A DNA stretch of 64,000 nt from assembly GCF_031679605.1 (NCBI RefSeq), contig NZ_CP117522.1, positions 7,626,001-7,690,000 on the forward strand, in the 5' to 3' direction. The stretch is from Streptomyces luomodiensis. Its GTDB lineage: Bacteria; Actinomycetota; Actinomycetes; Streptomycetales; Streptomycetaceae. The position numbers were made by a program, and so were the translations under genes. Of this stretch, positions 23,536 through 32,773 are shown one piece after another (position 1 is the stretch's first letter; every line of letters begins with the position of its first letter). The notes under the pieces were generated by a model. That model was not told the origin of the DNA. It made no database searches and saw only the letters and a program-made list of their open reading frames with translations.

Positions 23536-25047
23536 ATGACACAGCACGGCACCGCACTCAACTTCCGTGACTTCGTGGAGGAGTTGCTCGCGGAAGGTGA
23601 CGCGGTGGACATCCGCACCCCGGTCAGTCCCACCCTGGAGGCCGCGGCCATCACCAGGCGCGTCTACGAAACGAGGAGCCCCGCCCCGCTCTTCAGCAAC
23701 CTGTCCGGGGCCGAGGCGGGATTCCGGATTCTCGGTGCGCCCGCCGGCCTCAGCGGTGCGCGGAAGGGCACCTACGGCCGGCTCGCCGCACATTTCGGTC
23801 TGCCCCGTGACACCACGCCGCGCGAGCTGCTGGAAAAGCTCATCTCCGCCATGCACGCCGACCCCGTCGCCCCCCGGGTCGTGGACACCGGACCGTGCAA
23901 GGAGAACGTCCTCACCGGGGACGACGTCGACCTGGAGCGATTCCCCGTTCCGCTGCTGCACGAGCGGGACGGCGGCCGGTACCTCGGGACCTACGGCTTC
24001 CACGTGGTGGCCACCCCCGACGGCCGGTGGACGAGCTGGTCGATCAGCCGGACCATGCTCCACGGCCGCACCACCCTGGTCGGCCCGTGCATGCCCCAGC
24101 AGCACCTCGGCGCCATCCACCGGATGTGGCGCGAGAGGGGCGAGCGCACCCCCTGGGCGATGGTGCTCGGCGCACCGCCCGCCGCCCTGGCCGCGGCCGG
24201 CATGCCCCTTCCCGCCGAAGTGGACGAGAGCGGCTACGTCGGCGCCCTGACCGGCAGCCCGGTCGAAGTGGTCCGCACCGAGACCAACGACCTGTACGTC
24301 CCGGCCAACGCCGAGATCGTGCTGGAGGGGTACATCAGCCCCGACGAGACCGCCCCCGAAGGGCCGATGGGGGAGTACCACGGCTACCAGTTCGCCGAGG
24401 GCAGGCCCCAGCCCGTCTTCCACGTCGAGGCCATCACCTTCCGCGACGACCCGATCCTGCCGATCTGTGTCGCGGGCCTGCCCCCCGAGGAGAACCACAC
24501 GATCTGGGGCACCATGATCGCCGCCACCGGCCTGGACCGGTTGCGCTCCAGCGGCCTGCCCGTCTCGATGGCCTGGTGCTCCTACGAAGCCGCGACCTGC
24601 TGGATCGTTGTGTCCGTCGACACCCGTCGGCTGGCCCGGACGCGCCTGAGCGAACGCGAACTGTCCGACGCCGTGGCCGAGGTGCTCTTCGGCTCCCACA
24701 CCGGATGGCTGGTACCCAAGGTCATCCTGGTCGCCGACGACATCGACATCACCGACATCGACCAGGTGGTGTGGGCCATGGCCACCCGCTACCACCCTGG
24801 CACCGGCGAATACCTCTACCCGGACGCACCGGGGATTCCCCTGGTGCCCTACCTCACCGAGGAGGAGGTGCGCACCGGGCGCGGCGGCAAGTCCGTCATG
24901 AGCTGCTTGCAGCCCGAACAGTTCGAAGGCCGCGCCCGGGGCACGGCTGCCGGCTTCCGCCACTCCTACCCCGAGGACGTGCGAAAGCGCGTATGCGAGA
25001 ACTGGACCGACTACGGGTTCTCCGCGACAGGGCTTCCGCCTCGGTGA
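23536..25047 (+). CDS. UbiD-family prenyl-FMN-dependent decarboxylase
   Basis: 503 residues starting at the ATG after AGGAAAGG. Conserved UbiD features: WSISRTMLHGRTTLVG (cofactor-contacting Arg), ETAPEGPMGEYHGYQF (catalytic Glu region), and ENHTIWGTMIAA. UbiD enzymes reversibly decarboxylate aromatic or unsaturated acids using prenylated FMN from UbiX. With the MarR control and the UbiX partner this resembles the VdcBC vanillate/4-hydroxybenzoate decarboxylases of Streptomyces, but the small VdcD-like third subunit is not seen. Substrate is an inference. Confidence 0.9.
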   Translation: MTQHGTALNFRDFVEELLAEGDAVDIRTPVSPTLEAAAITRRVYETRSPAPLFSNLSGAEAGFRILGAPAGLSGARKGTYGRLAAHFGLPRDTTPRELLEKLISAMHADPVAPRVVDTGPCKENVLTGDDVDLERFPVPLLHERDGGRYLGTYGFHVVATPDGRWTSWSISRTMLHGRTTLVGPCMPQQHLGAIHRMWRERGERTPWAMVLGAPPAALAAAGMPLPAEVDESGYVGALTGSPVEVVRTETNDLYVPANAEIVLEGYISPDETAPEGPMGEYHGYQFAEGRPQPVFHVEAITFRDDPILPICVAGLPPEENHTIWGTMIAATGLDRLRSSGLPVSMAWCSYEAATCWIVVSVDTRRLARTRLSERELSDAVAEVLFGSHTGWLVPKVILVADDIDITDIDQVVWAMATRYHPGTGEYLYPDAPGIPLVPYLTEEEVRTGRGGKSVMSCLQPEQFEGRARGTAAGFRHSYPEDVRKRVCENWTDYGFSATGLPPR

Positions 25048-25059
25048 GTACGCGCAGGG

Positions 25060-25440
25060 GATCACCTCGCCGGGGCGCCGGTGTCCTGGACCTCGTGGTG
25101 CCCAACTTCCGGTTCATGGCCGCGACGGTACGCGTGACGGCCGTACGGGGAAGGAACCGCGGCGCCCATGAACTCACCCGGTGCAGCCTCCGGCCCGGAT
25201 ACGAGGCGGCCTTGCCGCGGGCGAAGTCGTCCAGCGTTTGCGCGGCGACCACCTCGGGCCGGTCGGTCACCCTGGGGTCCATGACGGCGGTGGTGTGGTC
25301 GAAGAAACCGGTGTCGGTCGCGCCGGGGTGGGCGCCCATGACACGCACCCCGGTGTCCCGCAGCTCCTCCGCGAGCGCCTCGGTGAAGAAGAGGACGAAC
25401 GCCTTCGTCGCGGCGTAGTGACGGCCACGGCAGGCACGGG
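25060..25440 (-). pseudogene. Short-chain dehydrogenase, C-terminal remnant
   Basis: The minus-strand frame contains YAATKAFVLFFTEALAEELR (the SDR YxxxK and following helix), then GAHPGATDTGFFDHTTAVMD, as in classical SDRs. The nucleotide-binding half is missing and replaced by an unrelated stretch (MSEELNNTRLMALYVLIND). The frame stays open into the convergent UbiD gene, so the original end is uncertain. It is a truncated relic at the boundary to the monooxygenase operon. Confidence 0.6.
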
Positions 25441-25584
25441 ATGAGACCACCTGATCGTTGATCAACACGTAGAGTGCCATCAGACGAGTGTTGTTCAGTT
25501 CTTCGCTCACATATCAAGCTGAATGCCCTCCTCCCACGCCTGCGGACCGATCTCACTTCACGCGGTCTTCACGTGATCAACCAC

Positions 25585-27414
25585 CTAGTTCGGCCTCGAG
25601 CGCACATGGTGTGCGATCGCCGCGTCGTCGTTCGCGCCGTACATGTCGTCGATCAACGCTGCGAACGAGTTCACGACGGCATTGCGCTTGATCTTGCCGT
25701 TCGCGGTCCGCTCGCCGCGCTCGACTTGCAGGGACCGCGGCAGAACGCGAAAGTCCTTCAACTGCTCTACGCGCGCGAGGTCCGCGTTGACCCGGGCGAC
25801 CTCCGCTCGCAGGCGTTCGGCCAGCACCTCTGCCGACCGGGCCGCTGCGGATGTGCTCGGCTCGAGCAGGACGGTGAGGTACTTGCGGGCGTCGCCGACG
25901 ACGATCGCTTCGTTGATCAGCGAGCTCTCCTTCAACCGGGTTTCGATGGGCTGAGGATTGATCGTTTTGCCGCCTCGGGTGATGATCACGTCCTTCTTCC
26001 GGCCGATGAGCCGGATGTCGCCGTGGGCTGTGCGCTCCATCAGGTCACCGGTGCGGAACCAGCCGTCCTGGAAAACAGCCTCGGTCTCCGCCGGGTTGCG
26101 CCAGTATCCGTCGAAGAGCAGGGGCGCGCGGATCAGCATTTCGCCATCGTCCGCGACTTTCACCTGGAACCGTGGGTCCGGGAGTTCTCTGCCGATGAAG
26201 CCCGGACGGGGGAACGGCTGGTTGAAATGAGCGATGGGACACCCGGCGGTCTCGGTGAGGCCGTAGTTCTCGCGAAGGTCGAGCCCCCAGATCTGCCAAA
26301 TCGCGATGACACTTTCGGGCATGGCGGCAGACGCGGTGTAGGCAACGCGGATGCGATCCATTCCGACGGTTGCCCGCAGTGGCAAGAACACCCAACGAAG
26401 TGCGGCAGCGTACGCCATCCGCAGCGGTACCGAGGGCCGACGACGGGACCAGCGGCGTTCGGCTACTCTGCGGCCGGCCCACATGGCGGCGCCATAGGCG
26501 TAGCGACGACGTCGCGGCCAGACCTCCGTCTGTGCGATCAGTTCGCCGGCGATCTTCTCGTAGAACCGCGGCGGCCAGAGCACTGCTGTCGGCCGCACCG
26601 AACGCAACACGTCTTCGTAGTCAGCAATGCGGCAGTATGTGACCACCAGCCGTGAGAGCAGCGGCGCGAACACCGACACCAACGCCGGCGCCACGTGGGC
26701 CAACGGCAGGAAGCCCACGGCATCGTGCTCGTGGCGGAGGAGCTGCGGGTAGAGGCCGACGAAGGTCTGAACCGCGTGCTGAAGCGTGCGGTGCGTGTGG
26801 GTGACGCCTTTGGGAACTCCCGTGGATCCCGACGTGTAAAACAGCACCGCTGGATCGTCGACGGATCCGTCGGCGACCAGCTCGGACAGAGGATCGGCGC
26901 TGTCGGCTGCGTACCGTGTTCCTTCTTCGCACAGCGCTTCCCACGTTGTCCTTTTGATCACCTCGGGCAGCTCCGGCGGAGTGGCGTCGATTCCCACCAC
27001 GAGCCGCAGCTTCGGTGTGTGTGCGGCGACCTCCGCCACCTTGATGAGCTCCGTCGTCGTCTCGCCGATGAAGGCGACGGCCTCGCTGTGTGCGAGGAGT
27101 TGCTCGATCTCGGCAGGTGAGTTGGTCGGATAGACGCCGATCACGACGCCGCCGACACTCTGGACGGCCAGCGCGGCGAACACCCACTCCGGGCGTGCGC
27201 TGCTCATCACCGCGACGCGATCGCCGTGCCGCACACCGTGCGCGACCAGGCCGAGTGCGAGATCTTGCACGCGATCCCGGTACGTTCGCCACGTGATCGC
27301 CTGCATGGCCCCATCCCGCCAGTAACGCAGCGCGACGGCGTCGGGTTCCCTGTTCGCGCGATCGAGCAGCAGTCCCGGTAGCGTCCGGGTCGGCTCGAAA
27401 TTGATCAGATCCAT
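25585..27414 (-). CDS. AMP-dependent acyl-CoA synthetase (FadD-like)
   Basis: 609 residues from the ATG at 27414 (MDLINFEPTRTLPGLLLDRA). It shows LFYTSGSTGVPKGVTHTHR (ATP-binding loop), ENYGLTETAGCP, WFRTGDLMER and the C-terminal ANGKIKRN lysine. It activates a carboxylic acid to its CoA thioester in two steps. Last gene of a minus-strand operon behind flavin reductase, two enoyl-CoA hydratases and a flavin monooxygenase. A truncated copy of its start occurs at 33132-33311. The substrate could be an aromatic or alicyclic acid; not determinable here. Confidence 0.9.
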   Translation of the reverse strand: MDLINFEPTRTLPGLLLDRANREPDAVALRYWRDGAMQAITWRTYRDRVQDLALGLVAHGVRHGDRVAVMSSARPEWVFAALAVQSVGGVVIGVYPTNSPAEIEQLLAHSEAVAFIGETTTELIKVAEVAAHTPKLRLVVGIDATPPELPEVIKRTTWEALCEEGTRYAADSADPLSELVADGSVDDPAVLFYTSGSTGVPKGVTHTHRTLQHAVQTFVGLYPQLLRHEHDAVGFLPLAHVAPALVSVFAPLLSRLVVTYCRIADYEDVLRSVRPTAVLWPPRFYEKIAGELIAQTEVWPRRRRYAYGAAMWAGRRVAERRWSRRRPSVPLRMAYAAALRWVFLPLRATVGMDRIRVAYTASAAMPESVIAIWQIWGLDLRENYGLTETAGCPIAHFNQPFPRPGFIGRELPDPRFQVKVADDGEMLIRAPLLFDGYWRNPAETEAVFQDGWFRTGDLMERTAHGDIRLIGRKKDVIITRGGKTINPQPIETRLKESSLINEAIVVGDARKYLTVLLEPSTSAAARSAEVLAERLRAEVARVNADLARVEQLKDFRVLPRSLQVERGERTANGKIKRNAVVNSFAALIDDMYGANDDAAIAHHVRSRPN

Positions 27415-27460
27415 GACACGGCCTCTCTTCCAGAGCCGACAAGCCCGGGTCCGATGAGAT

Positions 27461-27961
27461 TCATGCGGCACTCTCCCCGAGGTGCAGGAAGTCACCTCGG
27501 TACCACGTCACCGGCTTGCCGCTGCCTGTCCGCGCGTCGTGTACACGGCCGATGAGGATCACATGATCTCCGCCGGGTACGACGTGATCCAGTGCGCAAC
27601 GGATGACTGCCGCCGCATCGGGCAGGAGCGGGTGACCACTCTCATCGAATGCGAAGGCTCCGTACGCGAACTTGTTTTCACCTTTTGTCGCGAACTTGAT
27701 CGCTAACTCCGCGTGTGCGGGTGTCACGATGTTGACGATGAACCGCTCAGCCGCCATGAAGACGGGAGAGCAGTTCGCTCCTCGGTCCAGGCACACCAGG
27801 ACGAGCGGCGGATCGAGTGACAGCGCCGCGAAGGAACTCGCGGTGAACCCGTGCAGCGTGCCTGACGTGCTTCGCGTCGTCACGATCGTCACGCCTGAAG
27901 GGAAGCGGGCCAACGCCGAGCGGAAGGCGGCCGGGTCCAGCCCTTGACATTGATCAACCAC
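27461..27961 (-). CDS. Flavin reductase (HpaC/FMN-binding split-barrel type)
   Basis: 166 residues. FRSALARFPSGVTIVTTRS, then HGFTASSFAALSLDPPLVLV and GDHVILIGRVHDA, are diagnostic of NAD(P)H:flavin reductases that feed reduced FMN to two-component monooxygenases. The GTG at 27961 overlaps the preceding hydratase stop by 8 nt and has GAGAGGG upstream; the same 8-nt overlap is conserved in the paralogue at 33365-33865. Its natural partner is the luciferase-like enzyme at the head of the operon. Confidence 0.9.
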   Translation of the reverse strand: MVDQCQGLDPAAFRSALARFPSGVTIVTTRSTSGTLHGFTASSFAALSLDPPLVLVCLDRGANCSPVFMAAERFIVNIVTPAHAELAIKFATKGENKFAYGAFAFDESGHPLLPDAAAVIRCALDHVVPGGDHVILIGRVHDARTGSGKPVTWYRGDFLHLGESAA

Positions 27962-28733
27962 GATATCCCTCGCGAGCAGCTCGGGCGGCAGGGTCGTTGA
28001 AGACCGTCCGCGCGTCGGCAACCGTGACGCGGAGCTGCTCTTCAACCGGCCAACGGGAAGTCCCTGAGTGAAGGGCCCGTTTCAGCGCCGCGAACACGGC
28101 AGGTGGTTTCGCCGCTGCCGCCCGTGCGTCCGCCATCGCGGTCGCGAGCAGGTCGCCCTGCTCGACCACCTGGTCGACGATGCCCATCCGCTCCGCGTCG
28201 AACGCGTCGACGGGCTCTCCGTTCAGCAGGAGGCGCCGGGCCGCGCGGTCGCCCAGGACCCCGCGCACTCGAGTGATCCCCTTCACGGCCGGCAGCATCC
28301 CGTGGTTGATCTCGGGGAAGACGAAACGCGCCTCAGCCGACGCGTACACCTTGTCGGCGAACAGGGCCATTTCGATGCCACCACCGACGCACCAGCCGTT
28401 GACCGCACACACCAGCGGCCGGGCAAAGTCCTCCAGCGCGCAGAGCAGCGCGTGAAACGACGCCATCCGCTCGACCATCGAATCGGCCCCGAAGCCGATG
28501 GCTTCCTTGATGTCGCCACCCGCGCAGAAGAAGCGCTCACCAGCTCCCGTCAGGACCACCGCGGGGGTGCCGGGGCCGTCGGCGAGGGTTTCCAGCGTCG
28601 TTGTCAGCTCGCTGACGAGCGAGTTGCTGAGCGCGTTCGCCGGCGGGTGGTTCAGGGTGAGTACCACCACGCCGTCCACTTCGTCGGACGCGTGCACAGC
28701 GCTGGGCGCTGTGTTGTGCGAGGCAATGCTCAT
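27954..28733 (-). CDS. Enoyl-CoA hydratase/isomerase family protein
   Basis: 259 residues of the crotonase fold. GERFFCAGGDIKEAIGFG and CAVNGWCVGGGIEMALFADK form the oxyanion hole. VFPEINHGMLPA carries a catalytic-type Glu, so hydration or isomerisation of an acyl-CoA is plausible. It lies between a second crotonase gene and the flavin reductase in a tightly packed operon. The C-terminal 30 residues are duplicated in the fusion ORF at 33858-34043. Confidence 0.9.
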   Translation of the reverse strand: MSIASHNTAPSAVHASDEVDGVVVLTLNHPPANALSNSLVSELTTTLETLADGPGTPAVVLTGAGERFFCAGGDIKEAIGFGADSMVERMASFHALLCALEDFARPLVCAVNGWCVGGGIEMALFADKVYASAEARFVFPEINHGMLPAVKGITRVRGVLGDRAARRLLLNGEPVDAFDAERMGIVDQVVEQGDLLATAMADARAAAAKPPAVFAALKRALHSGTSRWPVEEQLRVTVADARTVFNDPAARAAREGYRG

Positions 28734-28745
28734 GCTCGCCTTCCC

Positions 28746-29564
28746 TCAGTTCGCCAGTCCGCCGGCAGTGCGAGCGGAGGGGAAGTCCACGGGGCGCTTC
28801 TCCCGGAAAGCCTGGCGTGCTTCGGCGTAGTCGGCACCGGCGAAGTCGAGGATCTCGAGTGCCGAGGACAGCTCGTGCTGGGGCATCGCGTTGGTGAGCC
28901 AGGCGTTGAGCGCACGCTTGGTGAAACGGAGCGCCTGCTGGGAACCGCGGGCCAGCTGGGACGCGACCTCGAGGGCGCGGGGCAGCACCTGCTCGCGGGG
29001 AACGGACAGGCTCACGAGCCCGATCCGCTCGGCCTCGGCGCCCGTCAGCTTCTCGGAGGTGAGCACGTAGTACTTGGTCTTGGCCATGCCGACAAGCAAC
29101 GGCCAGATGAGTGCGGCGTGGTCGCCGGCGGTCACACCGACCTTGGTGTGGCCTTCGATCAGCACCGCGTCGTCCGCGGCGATGCTGATGTCGGCGAGAA
29201 GCGCGGTCGACAGCCCGTAGCCGACCGCGGGGCCGTTGATCGCGGAGATGATCGGCTTCTCGATGCGCAACATCGTCGCGACCCGCTTGCGTTCGGTCTC
29301 CAGTATCGCGAGCGCGTCCTGGGGCGTGGGATCGGGCTGAGCGACGTCCATCCCGGTACAGAAGGCTTTGCCGGCCCCGGTGATGACGACGACCCGGGTC
29401 TGGTCGTCGCGCTCGACGTCGGCCCAGATCTGGTTCATCTCCTCGAACATCGGCAGGGTGAGCGAGTTGTACCGGTCGGGTCGATTGATCGTGATCTGGA
29501 GGATGCCGTTGTCGTGGCGTTCGGTGAGGACGTTGCCGGTGCCGTGGTGGTAGAGGGTGGTCAT
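28746..29564 (-). CDS. Second enoyl-CoA hydratase/isomerase family protein
   Basis: 272 residues. GKAFCTGMDVAQPDPTPQDA and ISAINGPAVGYGLSTALLAD are crotonase signatures. The segment that normally reads xPExxLGxxPG is GHTKVGVTAGDHAALIWPL here: the usual catalytic Glu is missing and an Asp follows the turn. The reaction may therefore differ from simple hydration. ATG at 29564 overlaps the stop of the monooxygenase gene (ATGA). Confidence 0.85.
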   Translation of the reverse strand: MTTLYHHGTGNVLTERHDNGILQITINRPDRYNSLTLPMFEEMNQIWADVERDDQTRVVVITGAGKAFCTGMDVAQPDPTPQDALAILETERKRVATMLRIEKPIISAINGPAVGYGLSTALLADISIAADDAVLIEGHTKVGVTAGDHAALIWPLLVGMAKTKYYVLTSEKLTGAEAERIGLVSLSVPREQVLPRALEVASQLARGSQQALRFTKRALNAWLTNAMPQHELSSALEILDFAGADYAEARQAFREKRPVDFPSARTAGGLAN

Positions 29565-30742
29565 CGGCTGGTCTCCTTGGGGTGTGTGGGGTTGTGCTGG
29601 GAGTGGAACTGGCGGAGTGCTTCTTGGTGGGCGGGGCGTGCGGCTCGGATGTCGGCGAGTACGTCGTCGGCGGGGCGGATGACGTTGCGGGGGTTTTTGA
29701 AGTGGGGGATCACGTACTTGCCGAAGAGTTCGATCGAGCGCAGGAGCTGGTGGTGGGGGAGGCTGTCGACGCGGAGGACGAGTGCGTCGACGCCCATGTC
29801 GGCGTAGCGCTGTACGTGTTCGATGCAGTGGTCGGGGTCGCCGACCATGAAGCCTTGGGAGCGTTCGAACATGTACTCCTCGTCGTTGAAGTCGATGTTT
29901 TTGACGGCGCCCATGTAGGCGTAGTCCTGGGAGAGTTTGGAGAGCCGTTCGTAGGCGTCGGTGGAGAGTTTGGCCATCTCGAAGAGGGGTTTGGCCTCGG
30001 TGCGGGCTTGTGCTGTTGTCTCGGCGCAGTGCATGCCGCCGGAGATCGCGACCATCTTGCGGGGTGTGATCGGGTGGGGGTGGTCGGTGGCGGCGAGTGT
30101 GGTGTCGTAGAGCTTCACCATGTTTTCGACGAGGTCGAATCCGAGGTAGAGGCCGCCCATGATGGCGCCGATGCCCATGGTGGCCGCGGTTTGGACCGAG
30201 CTGGGGCTGCCGGCGGCGGCTGAGATGGGCGGGTAGGGCGTCTGCAGGGGCTTGGGGACCAGGCTGCGGGGCGGGATCTTGTAGTGCTCGCCCACGTAGG
30301 AGAAGGGGTCGTCGAGGAAGGCGCGGCGGATGAGTTCGACGCCTTCTCGCCACTGGGACTTGTTCTCGGACGGGTCGACTTCGAAGGCGCGCAGGGCGAG
30401 GGTGGTGTTACCGCGTCCGGTGCCGAGTTCGATGCGTCCGTTGGAGAGGATGTCCTCGGTCGCGACGCGTTCGGCCACGCGCAGGGCGTGGTTCATCCGT
30501 GTCGGCAGCAGTGTCACCAGGTGGATGAAGCGGATCCGGCTGGTGAGAGCCATCAGGTACGGGTAGAGCACCTCCGGAGCGGAGACCGAGGCCGTCCCGA
30601 GGGCGACGTGCTGCTCGGAACTGCCGAAGGCATCGAAGCCGACGCGCTCTGCGAGCAGTACCTCCTCGATCAGTTCCCGGTAGCGGTGCTCATGGGTGAG
30701 CCCGACCGGGGTGTCCCCCTCGGTCATGAGGATGAAGTCCAT
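29561..30742 (-). CDS. LLM-class flavin-dependent monooxygenase (luciferase-like)
   Basis: 393 residues with the luciferase-like TIM-barrel pattern: GFDAFGSSEQHVALGTASVS, then RIRFIHLVTLLPTRMNHALR, VAERVATEDILSNGRIELGTG, and a C-terminal SIELFGKYVIPHFKNP. These enzymes use FMNH2 and O2; the reductase is encoded two genes downstream. First gene of the operon that also encodes two hydratases, flavin reductase and acyl-CoA ligase. The promoter is clear and carries the GTTA-N8-TAAC motif. Its first 34 codons and promoter recur at 34252-34452. Confidence 0.9.
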   Translation of the reverse strand: MDFILMTEGDTPVGLTHEHRYRELIEEVLLAERVGFDAFGSSEQHVALGTASVSAPEVLYPYLMALTSRIRFIHLVTLLPTRMNHALRVAERVATEDILSNGRIELGTGRGNTTLALRAFEVDPSENKSQWREGVELIRRAFLDDPFSYVGEHYKIPPRSLVPKPLQTPYPPISAAAGSPSSVQTAATMGIGAIMGGLYLGFDLVENMVKLYDTTLAATDHPHPITPRKMVAISGGMHCAETTAQARTEAKPLFEMAKLSTDAYERLSKLSQDYAYMGAVKNIDFNDEEYMFERSQGFMVGDPDHCIEHVQRYADMGVDALVLRVDSLPHHQLLRSIELFGKYVIPHFKNPRNVIRPADDVLADIRAARPAHQEALRQFHSQHNPTHPKETSR

Positions 30743-30761
30743 ACCGACCCTTCCATCGAAT

Positions 30762-30841
30762 GTTATTCGCCGCTAACGTAGGGCGTAGCACAGCCCAGGT
30801 CAAGACCACGAGAGAGAGCGAAGGCGTTAGTTCTGATTAAC
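30762..30841 (-). promoter_or_regulatory. Monooxygenase-operon promoter with two GTTA-N8-TAAC sites
   Basis: On the minus strand, -35 TTGACC (30803-30798), a 17-bp spacer, then -10 TACGTT (30780-30775). One GTTA-N8-TAAC dyad (30762-30777) overlaps the -10. A second (30826-30841) lies upstream of the -35, toward the divergent creatininase-like gene. Likely operators of the nearby TetR protein. Confidence 0.7.
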
Positions 30842-30939
30842 GTGCATGAGCCTCGACTGCGGGCCTGTCCCCATCCGTCGAGGAGTGACGCATCCGCGAG
30901 GTACTGGCCGAGCAGGCACAGGAGGAGGAGTGACCACAC

Positions 30940-31707
30940 GTGAGCGAGTTGCGGATTGAGCGTTTGACCTCGCCTGACATCGCGAGTGCCATCGCGAGCG
31001 GTATGCGTACGGCGGTCCTGCCACTGGGCGCCACGGAGCAGCACGGTGCGCACCTGCCGATGTCGGTCGACAGTGATCACGCCGATCGACTGGGTGTTCT
31101 TGTCGCCGAGCGGCTTGGCGACGCGCTCGTGCTACCGACGGTGCGGATCGGCTGCTCGTCGCACCACCTCGGCTTCGCCGGAACGCTCTCGCTCCAGGCC
31201 GAGACGCTCGAAGCGATCTGCGCCGACTGCTGCGTGAGCCTTGCCGCGCACGGCTTCCGCCGGGTGCTGATCTTCTCGGCGCATATCGGCAACTACCCGG
31301 TGCTCAGTGACATCGAGCCGAAGCTCGCCGCGCGGCTTCCCTCCGACCTGGATGTCATCGCGTTCGCGGACTCGGCAGCGGTCCTCCGCGCGTGGCGCGA
31401 TGCTGCTCAACGCGTCGCCGGCCTCGCCGGCCACGTCGGAGGCCATGCCGACGTCGCCGAAAGTTCGATCATGCTAGCGGTGCGGCCGGACGCCGTGAGG
31501 AACGATCGCGCCGCCGCGGGTTTCACCGGGTCCATGGATGACGCGTTGCTGGCCCGCGTATTCACTGACGGTGTCAAGGCAGTCGCACCTGGTGGGGTGC
31601 TCGGTGATCCGCACGGCATGTCGTCTGAGCTGGGCTTCGCCTGTCTGACCGCGGTGGCCGATCTGCTCGCGGAACACGCAAGGGCACGTTATCGGCCACT
31701 CACCTAG
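30940..31707 (+). CDS. Creatininase-family amidohydrolase
   Basis: 255 residues from a GTG with GGAGGAGG upstream. PLGATEQHGAHLPMSVDSDH supplies the Glu, His and Asp metal ligands of the creatininase fold; FSAHIGNYPV and GHVGGHADVAESSIML complete it. Members hydrolyse cyclic or linear amides, or act in cofactor maturation (MftE). It is divergent from the monooxygenase operon and followed by a TetR gene, so it probably belongs to the same catabolic module. A ring-opening hydrolysis is possible but unproven. Confidence 0.85.
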   Translation: MSELRIERLTSPDIASAIASGMRTAVLPLGATEQHGAHLPMSVDSDHADRLGVLVAERLGDALVLPTVRIGCSSHHLGFAGTLSLQAETLEAICADCCVSLAAHGFRRVLIFSAHIGNYPVLSDIEPKLAARLPSDLDVIAFADSAAVLRAWRDAAQRVAGLAGHVGGHADVAESSIMLAVRPDAVRNDRAAAGFTGSMDDALLARVFTDGVKAVAPGGVLGDPHGMSSELGFACLTAVADLLAEHARARYRPLT

Positions 31708-31721
31708 ACTAGACTTCACAT

Positions 31722-32324
31722 GTGTCGAGCTCACCTACCCCCCGTACCGCATCTCCCCGCACCACCCGTCGGCAGGTGCTGATCAAGGTCGCCGGAGAGT
31801 TGTTCAACGAGCGTGCCTTCGATGCGGTCACCACTGAGATGATCGGCGCGCGTGCCGGTGTGACCGGCCCCGCGCTCTACCGGCACTTCCCGAGCAAGCA
31901 GGCGTTGCTGATCGCCGTGCTCGAGGATCCGCTCAACGAACTACTGGCTCATGCCCGCAAGACGGCAGCCGAGGTGACGGATCCACGCAAGGCACTTGAG
32001 GAGATGATCGATTACCACGTCAAACGCAGTCTCCAGAACGTTCCGTCCACGCTGGTGTTCCTGAAGAACGAACACAACGTCCCCGAGGACGAACGCCATC
32101 GCATGCGACGCATGATGCGCCTCTACGCCGAAGAGTGGAGCGGACTGGTCACCCGGCTGCGGCCCGACCTGTCAGACGCGCAGACCCGCGTTCTCACACA
32201 CGCCGTCTTCTCGATGATCAACGCGGTACCCCAGTTCAACAGCGGCCTCGATCCCGACGTCGTCGCGACGACCATCCGCACCGCCGCGATCAACGCGCTG
32301 CTCATCCCCGCGGACGCGATCTGA
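31722..32324 (+). CDS. TetR-family transcriptional regulator
   Basis: 200 residues from a GTG 14 bp after the creatininase stop. The N-terminal helix-turn-helix (LIKVAGELFNERAFDAVTTE, then GVTGPALYRHFPSKQALL) is typical. The ligand domain (ALEEMIDYHVKRSLQ, then HRMRRMMRLYAEEW) resembles TetR repressors of acyl-CoA catabolism. Best candidate for binding the GTTA-N8-TAAC dyads at the monooxygenase-operon promoters. Confidence 0.9.
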   Translation: MSSSPTPRTASPRTTRRQVLIKVAGELFNERAFDAVTTEMIGARAGVTGPALYRHFPSKQALLIAVLEDPLNELLAHARKTAAEVTDPRKALEEMIDYHVKRSLQNVPSTLVFLKNEHNVPEDERHRMRRMMRLYAEEWSGLVTRLRPDLSDAQTRVLTHAVFSMINAVPQFNSGLDPDVVATTIRTAAINALLIPADAI

Positions 32325-32773
32325 CAAGAGTGGGAGTCCTGGACGCCCCAGACGAGGCCGAGGGTGACGTGCCCGTACACATGAACTGCGGGAACGGCGG
32401 TCAGCGCGGACAGTGTGGTGCCGACGACAAGAGGGACAGCGTTGGCGGCGACGAATGCACGCCGGGCACGACGCGTGGTTCCGCGGAGACTTTCACCGTG
32501 TTGCAGTCGGAGGGCATCGAGCGATGGGTCCGGTGCCGGCGGTGATCCGGTGAGGGCGAGGAGAAGGCGGGGTGCACGGAAACCTTCCGGGCTTCGAGGG
32601 CGGGTGACTCAGCCGGCGAGTATGGGTGCCTCGGACGCGCAGCTTGTTCCGGTGCGGAAAAGGTCGAGGATCTGGCCGACGGCTTGGGAGGGACACGAAC
32701 AGGAATGTCAACGGCATCCGACGACGTCTCGGTCCGGGGCATGGCGGAGGCCGACCCGCTGCCGGACTGACCG
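32325..32773. other. Gene-poor stretch with a membrane-protein remnant
   Basis: On the minus strand around 32335-32460 a frame reads AFVAANAVPLVVGTTLSALT and then YGHVTLGLVWGVQDS, two hydrophobic stretches suggesting the tail of a small membrane protein, without start or conserved stop. The rest shows no supported gene on either strand. Confidence 0.35.
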
